The translations under genes were made by a program, and so were the position numbers. Below are positions 1 to 11,500 of a stretch of 64,000 nt of DNA, in pieces (the first letter of the stretch is position 1; each line of letters begins with the position of its first letter). The notes below the pieces were generated by a model. That model searched no databases, was not told where the DNA came from, and saw nothing but the letters and a program-made list of their open reading frames with translations. The stretch is taken from assembly GCA_958009055.1 (NCBI GenBank), contig OY253651.1:434001-498000 (forward strand), given 5' to 3'. Origin of the DNA: Choricystis sp. odSpoLacu1. Its lineage: Eukaryota; Chlorophyta; Trebouxiophyceae.

Positions 1-953
1 GTGAGGCAGCGGTGGCTGCCGCCCGCGCAGACGTGGCGAGGCGGGAGAGGGTGGCGGACGAACTGCGGTCGACCGCGCGCGCGGCCGCGGCAGAAGTCGC
101 AGCGGCCGCGACATCCGCCGCGACCGCGCTCTCAGCCGCCGGCCCCGACGCGCCCGCCGTCATCGCCACCCTGCCCGACGACCCGGACGAACTGGACGCC
201 ATTGTGTCCGAAGCCGACGCCCTGGCGGGCGGCGGCGACCGCGGCGACGCGGCCGCGCTGGCGCGCTTTCGCGAACGCGGCCGCGGGCTCGCCGCCCTGC
301 GCGCGCGCGCCGCCGCCGCCGCCGCGGACGCCGTCGCCGCCGCCGCCCGCGTCCAAGACGCGCGCGCGTCCTGGGAGCCCCGCGCCCGTGCGCTTGTCAG
401 CGCGGTGGGGGCAGAGTTCACGCGCGCGATGCGGGCGCTCGGCTGCGACGGCGGCGTGGCGCTCGACCCGGGCCCCCCTACCGCCCCCGACGCCGCCGCG
501 GTGCGCGTCTCTGTCCGCTTCCGGGACGGGGAAGCCCTGCACCCGCTGGACGGACGCAGGCAGTCGGGCGGGGAGAGGGCGGTGGCGACGATGCTGTACC
601 TTGTCGCGCTGCAGGCAGGGGGTGACGCGGTGTCCGCTGCGGCTGCAGCCGCGGACGCCACCACCACCAACAACGACACCCGCCCTCCTCCTCCGCGCCC
701 GGTCGCCCCGTTCCGTGTGGTGGACGAAATCAACCAGGGCATGGACCCCCACAACGAGCGCGCCGTGTTTGGGCTGCTGGCCGCGCGGGCGGCCGCCCCG
801 GGCACCCCCCAGTGCATTCTCCTCACCCCCAAGCTGCTGCCGGGGCTGCCCTACGGAGACGCCGTCACCCTGCTGCAAGTCATCAACGGCAAACTGGCGC
901 ACGGCGTGGCGGCGGCGCCCGTGGCGCCGGGGCGGTTGCTGGGTGGTGTGTGA
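1..953 (+). CDS. SMC5: SMC5, C-terminal part (5' truncated by window edge)
   Basis: Structural maintenance of chromosomes 5 is the ATPase partner of SMC6 in DNA repair and sister-chromatid handling. Only the last ~317 residues lie in the window; the frame is open from nt 3 with no start. An Ala/Arg-rich coiled-coil end comes first, then the ABC signature QSGGERAVATMLYLVALQ near residues 189-206, the Walker B/D-loop stretch FRVVDEINQGMDPHNER near 236-252, and LLTPKLLPGLPY. The INQGMD wording is typical of SMC5 rather than SMC6 or cohesin/condensin SMCs. A low-complexity insert (Ala then Thr/Asn then Pro) separates signature and Walker B. Stop TGA is at 951-953. No intron is seen in this part. 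Confidence 0.93.
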   Translation, partial: EAAVAAARADVARRERVADELRSTARAAAAEVAAAATSAATALSAAGPDAPAVIATLPDDPDELDAIVSEADALAGGGDRGDAAALARFRERGRGLAALRARAAAAAADAVAAAARVQDARASWEPRARALVSAVGAEFTRAMRALGCDGGVALDPGPPTAPDAAAVRVSVRFRDGEALHPLDGRRQSGGERAVATMLYLVALQAGGDAVSAAAAAADATTTNNDTRPPPPRPVAPFRVVDEINQGMDPHNERAVFGLLAARAAAPGTPQCILLTPKLLPGLPYGDAVTLLQVINGKLAHGVAAAPVAPGRLLGGV

Positions 954-1145
954 GAAGTATGTGTGCTTTTTTGTGTGTGTACGAGTCTCTCCCACTCCCT
1001 CTGTGTGCCACATTCAACAAAACAACAACAATAACAAACCCCAAGTTGTGTGTCCAACGATAAGAAAAAAAAGGGGTGTGGGGGGACAAGAAAAAAAGAA
1101 AGAAAAAACGAAACGGCACAAATCACGCCCCCCACACAAACCCAA

Positions 1146-2197
1146 TCACGCCGCCCCCCCCTCCACACAACGCGGGCACTTCCACTTGCCCATGCGCTGG
1201 GCGCGCCAAGGGGTCATGGCGACGCAGCCGCCACAGTACCAGGTGTCGCAATAATCACAGGCGATCCAAAACTCGCCGACTGTGTACAGCCGGCGGCAGG
1301 CGGGGCAGGGGTCGCCCTCGCCATCGGCGTAGGTGGTGGTGGCGGCCGCGGCGGCGGCGGCGGCTGCATCGGCGGCGGCGGCGGCGCGGGCGGTCTTGGC
1401 GGGGCGGCCCGAGCCGCCGCCGGCGCGGCCGGCTTTGCCGCCCCCTGTGCCGGCGCCTCCACCCGCCACACCATCCCCTACGTCGGCGGCTTTGCCGGAC
1501 ACGACTTCGTAGCAGGTGGGCAGCTCGTTGACGAGCTCGAACAAGCGCTCCCGACCTTCACGATTCAGGCGAGCGCCGTTGTAACAAGCAACTCCGACCA
1601 GCCAGGCATCCGAGTGCACCGCCACCAGGGCCAGCCAGTAGGGGCGGGCCATGCCGTTGCGGGCGAAGTTGATGCCGAGGGCAGGCTCGGGCAGCTCGGG
1701 CGGGACCTGGGGTAGAGGGTGGTGGGGAGGTGAGAGAAGGAGGCGGCCACGGCGACAAACAAAAAACGCGGACAACCCCCCTTTCTCAACTCACCTCCTC
1801 CGCCGGCAGGTCCACCTCCCACGTGGAGTCGGGGTTGCCGTACAGGCACAGGTTCTCGCGGTCGGGGTTGGCCAGCTCGTAGAAGCGGTCCTGACTGTGG
1901 GAAGGTTTGAGGAGGAGGGGATGGATGGGGGGACGGCGGTCGGCATGCGGCCGGACAAAAACAAAAAGAGGGAGAGCGTATGCCCCACGCAGCTTTCTCC
2001 CCGCCTGCCTGCGTTGTCATTTTGTCGCGACACAGCTGGCGGGCTGGCTGGCGCGAGGGGTGGAGAGGCGCACGCGGCGGGGGGGGAGCAAAACCGAACC
2101 AAAAAAAACGCCCCGCAACTCACTCTGGGCCGAGCGCACGCAGGATTCCGCGCCGCCGTGCCGAGAAGTCGGCGAACACTTCCTCGGGCGTCCTCAT
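1146..2197 (-). CDS. Alfin1-like PHD-finger protein
   Basis: Plant-type nuclear chromatin reader; the family binds H3K4me2/3 through a C-terminal PHD finger. Three exons on the minus strand: 2197-2124, 1894-1795 and 1706-1146 (244 aa), all GT-AG, with phases closing exactly. The Alfin domain opens with [18 protein letters not shown] and continues with [27 protein letters not shown] and [19 protein letters not shown]. After an Ala/Gly linker the PHD finger (about residues 190-238) carries [16 protein letters not shown] and WKCPRC, supplying the Cys/His ligands. The ATG at 2197 is chosen because family members also begin a few residues before this motif; an in-frame upstream extension lacks a plausible ATG. 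The Ala-rich linker is the only unusual part. Confidence 0.92.
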
Positions 2198-2485
2198 GAG
2201 GGACGTGGAGGGCTGGAATGCGTGTGAGGAAGGCGGTGGCAGCCCCGTGGAGTGTGTGGTGGGGCGGCGGGGGCGGCAATGTGGCCACCGAAAGAACTGT
2301 GGGCCGACGACGGTAGTCGGCGTCTGACGACTTTTCTTTGTTTTGTTCGTCTGTGGCTTTGCATCTCTCCCCACGCGCCTCGCGCGACGCGCGTGTGTCC
2401 CTTCTCCTCAAGCGCCACTGCTCGTGCACGTGTGTGCGTGGCCGTCTCGAGCGCGCACGCTGGCCCACAAACACACACTTCCACC

Positions 2486-3244
2486 ATGGCCCCCCGCCGC
2501 ACCACCCTCACCTTCACCTCGGACGACGTCGCCGCCCCCGCGCACGAGGGGCTGGTCGTGCTGTACTGTCAGGCCAGCGGGCTGCACGCGCTGACGACGG
2601 ACGTGGACCTGGCGTCCGCGCCGCGGCGACGCACCGACGGCGCGACCATACTGGACACGAACACTGCAGCCGCCGCCTCCAAAACCGTCAAACTGTACGC
2701 CCGGGACGCGGACACAGTGGTGGTGACGCGGCGGGGTGCACGTCGAGAAGTGGTGACCAGGCTAGTGGTGGGTGGGGAGGGCGGGGATGCGGGGGTGGCG
2801 GCAAGCACGTCCCTGCCCGCCGTGCAAGTCGGGTACCGCTCCCCCGCCCGCCCGGGTCTCATCTACTTGCTGCCCGACGCGTTGACGGATGCGCCTGGCA
2901 CGTCTGCCACGGGGGACGCGCCGCCACCGCCACCGTGCATCACGCCACTGAGCGGAGGTGGTTGTGCTGTGACACTGGCTCTTGTGGGGGGTGCCGCCAC
3001 CCCGTCCGTGGCCGCCATCTCCGCTGCCGCTGTGACACTGGCCCTGGAGCCTCCCGACGGGGCCGCCACCCTGGACGAGGCGGCGGTGGACCTGGCGCAA
3101 AAACTTTTAAACGTGCGTCGCTCACAGCTCGCTCTCCAACCCGGCCCCGGTGGGCCCGCCACGCGCCTGCTGCTGGTGACGCTGGTGCCGCCGCCGGAAG
3201 CGTTTGCCAAGTTAGTGGAGGCAAGGAAGGGGGTGGTGGCGTGA
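2486..3244 (+). CDS. STEEP1-like/UPF0235 (DUF167) fusion protein
   Basis: Intronless, 252 aa, start in a strong context (ccaccATGG). The layout matches the plant protein annotated UPF0235 (At5g63440 type): an N-terminal STEEP1/UPF0428-like half (VLYC, HALTTDVDLASAP, RRRTDGATILD, RPGLIYLLPDAL) followed by a UPF0235 half (PCITPLSGGGCAVTLAL, LDEAAVDLAQKLLNVRRSQL, LLLVTL). The plant protein as I recall it has CxxC pairs in the first half that would form a zinc site; here those positions read YCQASG and VQVGYRS, so the metal site looks lost. Function in plants is not established. It shares a divergent spacer with the Alfin1-like gene. Confidence 0.8.
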   Translation: MAPRRTTLTFTSDDVAAPAHEGLVVLYCQASGLHALTTDVDLASAPRRRTDGATILDTNTAAAASKTVKLYARDADTVVVTRRGARREVVTRLVVGGEGGDAGVAASTSLPAVQVGYRSPARPGLIYLLPDALTDAPGTSATGDAPPPPPCITPLSGGGCAVTLALVGGAATPSVAAISAAAVTLALEPPDGAATLDEAAVDLAQKLLNVRRSQLALQPGPGGPATRLLLVTLVPPPEAFAKLVEARKGVVA

Positions 3245-3626
3245 TTGTTTGGTGGGGGGAGGGAAAAAACACTGACATGAAAGAAAAAAAAACGCTGCAG
3301 CTTTTACACAGAAAGAAACACGATCAAACAAAACACATGCAGTCTCTCTCGTCACTCGTTGCCTGCTTTCGCGCGCGCGCGTTCACTCGCTCAGAATGTT
3401 GGCTTCGCTTTTGACGGGGGGGGTCGCGGGTAAAAGAAGGGGGGCGGAGAAGGGTTTTTTTGTTTTCTAAAATCAAAGCACGACACCACGCACCAGAGGT
3501 TGAAGACGAAGCGGGCAGAAAAGAAGACGGCCCCCTGGAAATCGACGGCAGAACGCAGCAGCTAGAACACACGAACCACGGAAAAAAAGAGAAGCACAGC
3601 AAGAAGACAGCACAACTTTTCCATCA
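3245..3626. other. Convergent intergenic spacer
   Basis: 382 bp between two convergent genes. It is clearly less GC-rich than the coding DNA, with A- and T-rich runs and a CG-alternating stretch near 3370. No ORF with family resemblance, no tRNA and no repeat was seen; it probably holds the 3' UTRs of both neighbours. Confidence 0.5.
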
Positions 3627-4757
3627 TCACCTCCCAAACCGCTGGCTCGTGGCCCCATACCTCGCCAGCGCGCTCCTGACTCCCACACTGGACGCGCGCG
3701 TGAGGGGCCCCATCGAATAAATCTCAGAGTGGCGCAGCGGCCAGGGGGGGTAGCCTGCAAGGGTGAACGTCCTCCCATACACGAGCACGATTTCGGGTTC
3801 GGCCAGGGTGGCGGGGCCGCAGGTGGCGGCGAGGGAGGCGTCCAGGGTGGCGGGGGTCAGAGGCGGGACGCGCGGCGGGGGTGGTGTGCCGCCACCGCCA
3901 CCGCCGCCCCCAGGCGGAGACGCTGCCGGCGACGGCGTGGCCGACCGGGACAGCGCGTCCGCAGCAGCCAGCAGGGGGGCCTCCGCATCGCGGGCGGACA
4001 GCAGGCGCACCACGACGGTCGGCGGCTGGGGCGGGCGTGGCGGCGGGGGAGGCGACGCGTGCCCCCCCGTCACGTCGGCCGGCTTGCCCCCCAGGACGCG
4101 CGCATTGGCGTCAGCCAGGGCGGGGCGGCGGCGGGTGAGGGACGCAGCGGATGGTGGGTCGGACGGGGGCAGAGGGATGGGGACGCCGTCCCACCCGACG
4201 CGCACACACACCGCGCGCGCCAGCTGGGCGCGAAGGGCGGGGGCCGACTCCTTGAGGAAGCCGGTGGGGTCGTAGGCGAAGAGGCGGGTGATGCCGGCTT
4301 GGGCGCACCTGTGTGGAGGGAAGGTTTGAGTCGGCGTCGAGAGGAGCGGCAAAAAAAAAGACGCGCGCGATTCGGTTTCCGTTTCCTTTTCTCCCGCCCC
4401 CTCTTTCACTCACCAATGCACCACCGCCGCAACCCTCTCCAGCGGCATGTCGCCCGGCGTCACCTCCGCCAGCACCAGGGCCGCCGTGCGGGCGGGGGCG
4501 GGGGGGGCGCCGCGCCGACGCGGCACGCCGCCGACGCGGCGCGGCGCGCGCGCCCACGCCAGGGCAGCGGGCACCCACGATGGCGCTGCAGGCAGCGACT
4601 CCAGGGCTGTCTGCGCCCAGTCGGCGGCGGCCCAGCGGCCGGTGGACCACCAGAGGGTGGCGCGTTCCTCGAGAGCGGAGAGCAGGTGGAGCCACCAGAG
4701 CAGGGCGACGCGGGCGGTGCGGAGGAGGCGGGAGAGGAGGGACAGAGGGTGGCCCAT
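3627..4757 (-). CDS. NUS1: Dehydrodolichyl diphosphate synthase complex subunit NUS1/LEW1-like
   Basis: Non-catalytic partner of the cis-prenyltransferase that makes dolichol precursors at the ER. Two exons, 4757-4414 and 4308-3627 (341 aa). The N-terminus (MGHPLSLLSRLLRTARVALL) has a hydrophobic, membrane-anchor-like stretch. The middle (CAQAGITRLFAYDPTGFLKE) fits the degenerate prenyltransferase fold, and the C-terminus PEIVLVYGRTFTLAGYPPWP then HSEIYSMGPL is the diagnostic block of LEW1/Nogo-B receptor proteins. The chain ends QRFGR, close to the usual RxG or NYGS end that contacts the catalytic subunit. A Pro/Gly-rich insert of about 60 residues interrupts the C-terminal domain. Confidence 0.85.
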
Positions 4758-4949
4758 TGTGTGTGTTCAAGGGGGTGGGAAAGGGGGTGCGGAGGTGGTC
4801 AAATAGCGCCCCCCAGCGCGAATTGACGTCGGACTGAGACCGACGTTTTCGACGAGGCGAAGGACAGTGTCGCTGTTTTTTTGTCTCCGCAGCGCACGAC
4901 ACCCGCTTTGCAGCCAGCCAGCGTCTTCGCACACATTCTTCTCGCATCA

Positions 4950-6623
4950 ATGAGACACGCGCTCCTGTGGCGCTCCGCCACGCGCGCCCTGGCCCGCCCC
5001 CGGCCGCCGCCCCCCCTCCTCCTCCCGCGCCCGCCCCTCCCCCTGCGCGCTCTGGCAGTGGCGGCGTCCCCGCCTCCCCCCACAACCCACTCGACACCCT
5101 CATTCGTCGGCTTCAGCGCGGCGGGGCTGGATCCCGACGTCGTGGCCGCGCTGGCGTCGCTCGGCATTGACAAACCGACCGAAATTCAGGCGGCCGCCAT
5201 TCCTGCCCTCCTTGCAGGCGGCGACACCCTGCTCGCCGCCCGCACCGGGTCGGGCAAGACGCTGGCTTTTCTGGCGCCCCTGTTTCACAGGCTGCGCGCG
5301 GCTGAGGCGGCGGCGGGGGGTGCCCGCCTCGCGCGACCGCGGCGGCCACGCGCGCTGGTTCTGTGCCCCACCCGCGAACTGACCGACCAAACCCTGCGCG
5401 TGGCCAAAGCTCTGTCGAAAGGCGGGGCCCCGCTGGCTGTGGCGGGGGCGGACGCGACGGGCGGCATACGGGAGCAGACCGCGGCGCTGGCTCGTGGCGC
5501 AGACCTTCTGGTCGCCACCCCCGCCCGCGTCGCCACGCTCAAGGCAGGAGGCGCGCTGGCGTTGGGCGATGTGGAGGTGGTGGTGCTGGTGAGTTAGTGA
5601 AAAGGGGTTTATGGGAGGGAAGAGCGCGTGTGTTTTTGCGTCTGGTTTTTTCGACCAAACCCCTCTTTCCTCCCTCCCTCCCCTCCCCTCCCACAGGACG
5701 AAGCCGACACCCTGTTCGACGGCGGCTTCGCGGCTGAAGTCACCCCCCTGCTGGCCGCCCTGCGCTCCAAGACGCGGCCCGCGGACGTGGTGCTGGTGGC
5801 GGCAACGGCACCCAAGGCGGCCGCGCGCGCGTGGGCTGCAGCCCTTGGCGGCAACGACCCGCGCCGCATAGAAGCCGCCGGCCTCCACACACCCCCCCCC
5901 ACCGCCCGCCACGAGTTTGTGTCAGCGGGCGCGGACGACCGCATCACGTTGCTGTTGGATGCGGCGGCGCGGGCCACCGCACGTGGCCGCCGCGCGATCG
6001 TGTTTTGCGGCACGCTCTCCTCCGCGCGCGCCGTCGGCCACGCCCTCACAGAGGCAGGCCACGACGCCGCCTGCCTGCACGGCGACGTCCCCTCCGACGT
6101 GCGCACGGCCGAGCTGGCGCGGTTCAGTGCGGCGGTGAACCACGGTGGTGGTTGGAGGGGGCCCATTCTTGTCGCCACCGACGTCGCCGCGCGGGGGCTT
6201 GACATCCCGGGTGGCGTGGACGCGATCCTCAACTTTGACTTTCCACGGTCCGCGGTCGACTACGTCCACCGCGCCGGGCGCACCGCAAGGGCGGGCGCGT
6301 CAGGCCTGGTCATCTCCCTGGTGGCGGGGCATGACAAGGTGCTGGCTGATCGCATTCGGGACGCTGTGTCCCGCGGCGCGTCACTCGACGGCCTGACCCG
6401 CAACAAAGCCGACACCCCCCCACACATGGCGCCCAGTGCTGCCACGAAGGCCCGGCGGGCGGATGAAGCGGCCGCCGCGCGGGCGGGGAGGCGGGGGCGG
6501 CGGGGGGCGGCGCGGTTTGAGGAGGAGAGGGGTGGGGGGGGCGGCGCCCGGCGGCGGCCGGCGGCGGCCGGCTGCGCCGCGGCAGCGGTCGACCAAGCGG
6601 TGAAGAGAGAGTGTGTGTTTTGA
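4950..6623 (+). CDS. DEAD-box RNA helicase, organelle-targeted
   Basis: ATP-dependent RNA helicase. Two exons, 4950-5588 and 5697-6623 (521 aa); the intron falls just before the DEAD box. The N-terminus is Arg/Pro/Leu-rich and lacks acidic residues, like a chloroplast or mitochondrial transit peptide. Motifs in order: Q motif GIDKPTEIQ, I ARTGSGKT, Ia PTRELTDQ, Ib TPAR, II DEAD, III AAT in place of the usual SAT, IV IVFCGT, V ATDVAARGLD, VI HRAGRTAR. The tail is a Gly/Arg-rich extension suited to RNA binding. It may correspond to plant RH39-type plastid helicases that act on rRNA, but that is inference. A coding C9 run at 5892-5900 keeps frame. Confidence 0.9.
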
Positions 6624-6744
6624 TTGTTTGATTGATTTTGCAAGAATTGAATGAACAGGCAGGTTGATTTTTTCTTTGATCGACGGATCACGCAAAGAAA
6701 AAAAGGGAAAAAAAAAAAACTAGACGTAAAGACAACGCACACAC

Positions 6745-8298
6745 TCAAGCCACCGACGCGCCTTCCACCTCCACCCACCCCTGCCGCGCGCCACGCACCA
6801 CCCACGCATCATCCGCGGGGGGCGCATCCGGCCCATCCCCGTTGCGGCGCCACGTCCAGTGGGCGTGGGTCGCGTTGGCCAGTGTGAGCTGGCCAAACCC
6901 AAACGACGATTCACGCACCACGCTCCATTTTGGCGCCGGGTCCAGCCAATGCGTCGCCGGCCCCTCCCGGTTGCCGCCATCCCCGATGACGATGTGAACG
7001 GGGCCGGCCGGGTTGAGGGACCGCTTGGCGACGCGCGCGACGCGCTCGAATGCATGGACGTGCCCCACACACACGATGTCGGCGCCGTGCTCGAGAAGCA
7101 GAGGTTCCAGACTCCTCCGCATGCCGTCCACCTCGTCCAGGTGGGCGGTGTTGGAGGAGTACCAGGGGGCGTGCATGCCGACGAGGAGCCAGGGCGTGCG
7201 CGCGCGGTCGACGGAGGCCAAGTCGGCTGCGAGCCACGCCCTCTGAAGCGAGCCCGCAGACCAGTCGGCGTACGTGCCCAGCATGACGATATGGGCGCCG
7301 GGGACGTCGTAACTGTAGTACAGCTTGGTGTTGGAGCGGGAGGGGACGGAGGGAACAGCGAAGCGAGAGTTGTAGGCGACAAACCCAGCACTGCCCGACC
7401 CAGCCAGCTCTTCCTCGTGGTTGCCCTCGATGACCATCCAGGGCACGGTGGCCGCGTGGTAGTCCACGAGGCGGCCCCACGTGTCCCAACGGGGTTGGTA
7501 GCCATCGGCGTAGGAGAGGTCGCCAACGTTTAACACGTGGCCTACTTCTTTAACACCTGCCACTCCAGCCAGCGTCTCCTCAGAGTCGGCTGTTTGGCCG
7601 AGGTCTCCGATCACGGCGATGGTATACGGCAGAGCATCGGTGGAGGCGGGGGGAGGCGCGGTGAAGGCCGCGGGCGGGGACCAGGCCCCGGTGTCGGGGT
7701 CACCCACAATGTACACATACCGCGCCCCAGGACTCAACGGCCCCCCATCCACGGCATCCCCGCCGCCCATGGTGGCGGTGTGCAGGGCGCCCGAGCGGTA
7801 GGCGTCGGCCGCGTAGCAGGTGAAGGAGCCGTTGGTGGAGCGGGGGAGCGTGACGGCCAGAGAGGCACCGTTGTTGCCACCACCCGCGGTCGCCGCCACC
7901 ACAGCCGCCATCAAGCCGTCCTCGCCATCCTCACCATCCACCCTGCCGTAGCGCACGACCGAGTTGAGGGGCAGGCCCGCCAAGTGGCGGCACCCCGCCG
8001 TGCGGTGGCGGCGCGCCAGGCCGGCGTCGCGAGCCCCGCCCGTCAGGCGGGGGTCATCCTGCGGGTGCGTGACCCAGGTCACGGTGACGGCGCCCAGGCC
8101 GGCCAGGGACAGCATGCGTTGTTCAGGCGCGTGCGGGTGGGCGGGCGCCGTGCGGGCGAGCCTGGGGTGGTGCAGCGGCAGCGGCAGCGACGGTGGTGGG
8201 CGCACGTAGGAGGAGGGCAGGCGCGTGGTGGTGGTGAGAGGGGGGCGCAGGGCGGTGGTGGCGGCCGCCAGCGACGCGAGGAGGAGCAGGCCGCGCAT
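6745..8298 (-). CDS. Purple acid phosphatase
   Basis: Secreted metallophosphoesterase that releases phosphate from organic esters. Intronless, 517 aa. The ATG at 8298 gives a clean signal peptide (MRGLLLLASLAAATTA); the frame is open further upstream but the signal peptide decides the start. An N-terminal fibronectin-like domain (VTWVTHPQDDP, YVYIVGDP) precedes the catalytic domain. Metal ligands are all present: GDLG, GDLSYADGY (Asp and Tyr), GNHEEE, GMHAPWY and GHVHAFER. The order and the Tyr that gives the purple charge-transfer colour match the plant high-molecular-weight class. Its lack of introns contrasts with most neighbours. Confidence 0.95.
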   Translation of the reverse strand: MRGLLLLASLAAATTALRPPLTTTTRLPSSYVRPPPSLPLPLHHPRLARTAPAHPHAPEQRMLSLAGLGAVTVTWVTHPQDDPRLTGGARDAGLARRHRTAGCRHLAGLPLNSVVRYGRVDGEDGEDGLMAAVVAATAGGGNNGASLAVTLPRSTNGSFTCYAADAYRSGALHTATMGGGDAVDGGPLSPGARYVYIVGDPDTGAWSPPAAFTAPPPASTDALPYTIAVIGDLGQTADSEETLAGVAGVKEVGHVLNVGDLSYADGYQPRWDTWGRLVDYHAATVPWMVIEGNHEEELAGSGSAGFVAYNSRFAVPSVPSRSNTKLYYSYDVPGAHIVMLGTYADWSAGSLQRAWLAADLASVDRARTPWLLVGMHAPWYSSNTAHLDEVDGMRRSLEPLLLEHGADIVCVGHVHAFERVARVAKRSLNPAGPVHIVIGDGGNREGPATHWLDPAPKWSVVRESSFGFGQLTLANATHAHWTWRRNGDGPDAPPADDAWVVRGARQGWVEVEGASVA

Positions 8299-8528
8299 CA
8301 GACCTGTTTTTTTTCGTGCTAGCGACGCCTGCACACGCTCCCCGCGTGTACCCCGTGAGGCGCTGTGGGGGCGGGAGTTTGGCCCGACAAGCACGCGCGC
8401 GCGTGGCGTGGGAATGCGCCGGGAGGCACGGAGGTGCCGTCCAGAGAAAAGTTGTGCCTTTGTGCCTCTGTCTGCGGTCGGAAAACGGCGTCGTCGCCGA
8501 AATCATTCTTCATCACCTTTCTCCTCTC

Positions 8529-11500
8529 TCAAAACCCCACCCTCGCCACCGCGTCCCCCCTCGCCAAAAAGTAGCACGCGCACGTTCCTGTTCCCCCACC
8601 CCGCAGACCACCCAGCACAGCCGGCGGCCCTGGCGCGGGGCCGGAGGGAACATCGACGCGCGTCAACAGGCCGACCGCCACCAGCCGCGCCAACAGCGCG
8701 CGCGCAGACGGCCCACACAGTGCGCCCAACGCGCCCACCGCCCCGTCCTCGGGCAGGCCGGGCGATGCAGCCACGGCCGCCACCGCGCGCCGGGCCAGGG
8801 CGGTGAACAGGGAGGCGTCGGGGGCGCCGTCTGCGCGCGTCCAGGGGCTGCGGGTGGGCGCCGCCGCCGGCGTTGCCACCGTGCGCGCGCGCTTGCGTGG
8901 CGGCGGCCCTGCCGGCGTGGGCGGCGAGGGGGGCACTTCCACCGGCGTCAGCACGAGGCCGCCGTCCCACGGGGCGGGCGCGTCGGCGGCGGCAGGGGCG
9001 GCTGCTGCGGCACCGACGGCACCCAGCGCGAGCGAGGCAGGGGCAACACACAGAGACCCGTCCACCAGCCCACCCGCCGCCACCGCCAGCGCACCCAGAG
9101 GCACAAGGGCGGAGGGAGCTGAGCTCAGACCACCATCCGCAGCCGTCAGCACCGCCAGCGGGCCGCACAGGGGGGCAGGGAGGCGCGGCGGCGCGCGCGT
9201 CGCAGCAGCACGCAGCGCGGACGCGACCGCCGCGGCTTCATGCCACGCGTCGTCGGGCAGGGAGGGGGCCGTGGACAGGGCGCTCATGTAAGCGTCCGAC
9301 AGGCCGCGCCCGCCACGGCCGGCGTGGCCGGCGGCGGAGAGAGCGGACGCGGCTGCCGCGCCGGCACCTGCGCCGTGTGCCGCGTCCACCGCACGCACCG
9401 CGTCCGCCGTGGCGCGCGCCACATCGCGCAGGCCGCGCCGGGCAAAAAGTTCGGCACGCAGCGTCTCCAGGGCGGCGACGGCACGCGCGTCGCGCGGCGC
9501 GGCGGCGGCCGCGCGCGCGCGGCGCGCGCGGCGCGCGCCGGCGGCGGCGTGGGGGGGCGCCCCGCCGAGCTTCTCTCGGCCAGCACGGCCTCGCCTGCAT
9601 CGTCCTCGAAGCAGGCGGGTGCGGGCGCGGACGGCGCCAGGGGGACGGGGGAGGGAGGGGTGGAGGGTGCAGACAGAGGGCGGCGCGCTGGGGAAGCGGG
9701 CGGCGCGGCGGCGGCTGGCGCGGCAGCCGGCGCAGCCCCAGCCCCAACCCGGGGCGGGCGCAGGGGGGCCACATCCACAATGGAGTCGATCAACTCGGCG
9801 GCGCGCGGGGGCAGGGGCGGCGGGGAGGCGGACCGCGCCCCCCGCGCCGCGTTTTCTGCGCGCGCCGCGTCGAGCGCCGCGTCCAACGCCACCACCAGCC
9901 CCCCCGTCGCCCCGTCCCGGCGCAACCGGTCCAGCCGGCGCGCTCCCTGCCTCTCGTCCGCGGTGACGCCAGGCAGGCGGGCGGCGCGGCGCAGGGGGGG
10001 GGGGCCGTCCCGGCCGTGCGAGAGGACGTGCGCCGCGTACACGCGCAGCACGGCCCGGTCCTCCGCCTCGCTCCACCTCACTTTGCGGGTGGCGGGAGGC
10101 GCAGGCGTGGTGGTGGTGATGGTGGTGACAGCAGCAGCAGGAGGAGGAGGAGGGGGAGACGGCGCGGGAGGGGAGGGGGGCGAGGGGGGGGGCGCGGGCG
10201 CCGCAGCGCGCGCCGGCGCGCGCGCCGGCGTCGGCGCGCCCCACTCCTCGCTCCTCACCCCACCCCGCCACGACCCACGCGCCGCCAGTTCAGGCACGCG
10301 CGCCGCCAGCGGGGATGCCGCCACTGCGGACGGCGGGGCGACCGAGTAGCGGCGGAGGGCGCGCCAGACAGCGGCGAGAGCGTCTGCGTCGACCGCGAGC
10401 GGGGGCGCTCCAGAGCGGGTGCCACCCCCTCCCCCCCGCACCACGTCGAACACCGTCTCCTCCAGCATGGAGGCGCCGTCCACCACGTTATCCGGGTCTC
10501 TGTCGTCGCCGGCGTCGCCGGCTGCCGCGATGTCGGCGGTGGGGGCGACGATGCGGGGGCGGGGGACGACGGTGCAGAGCGGGCGCGGCGGCGGCCGCCC
10601 GCGGCAGCCGCCCCCGCTGCTCTCGGGCAGGTGCATCCTCACCAGCCCCAGGCGGCGCAGCAGCTGGACAGCCGCATCCAGCCGCCTCTCGGACGCGGCA
10701 TCGCGGGCGGCGGAGGCGGCGGGGAGGGGGGCGGCGCCGAGGGGGAGCGAGTCGGGGGCGCCACACCGCCGCAGGGCGGCCCCCACATCGCCCTTGCACC
10801 CGACCGCCGCCCGCAGCACGGCCAGCGGCATGCAATCCAGGGCGGAGGACACCGAGAACGCGACGCCGCCGACGGCGGGGGCGTCGGGCGGGGCGCGGGT
10901 CGCGCCGCCGCCGCGGCCGCCACCACCACGCGCCGCGTGGTCACACAACCACCCGTGCAGCCGGGCGGCGCGGGCCAGGCAGCCGCGCGCGTAGCCGTTG
11001 GCCAGCATGGTGCGCAGCTCGGCTGCGACTTTGTCGCGTGGGGAGGGGGTGGGGAGGGCGGGGGGGAGCGGCGCGTCCGCGTCGGCGCCGGCGGGCCGCG
11101 CGCCGGCCGCGCTGCTCACACCAGGCCCTGAGCGCACAACAGCAACGCGCTCCACCGCGCTCCCACCGCCCGGGGCGGCTGCTGCTGCAGCCGCGGCAGT
11201 CGCCGCACGGGCGGCCTGGGCGCGGCGCAGCTCGCCCCGAAACCCGAAGAACGCGGCAGCCACGGCCCCACGCTGCACGTCGGGCGGGACGCGCGCGCGG
11301 TCACCCACGCCCAGTCCCGCCGTCGCGGCCGGCGCCACCACCAGGCCCGCCGACCGGGCGGCTCCGGCGGCCGCCCCACCCGCGGTGGAGGCGGCGCCGT
11401 AGGGCATGGTGAGCTGGACGAGGCCGATGATGCCGCGAGCGACCCCCGCAGCGATAATCCGGTCGAGCGTCCTGCGATCCGGCCTCGCACACACCGCCCC

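Noticed and set aside
8873..11131. 752-residue open frame on the plus strand opposite the TFIIIC gene
   Set aside because: It is Arg/Gly/Ala-rich with no domain, and the minus-strand frame carries clear TFIIIC motifs. Long antisense frames are expected at this GC content.
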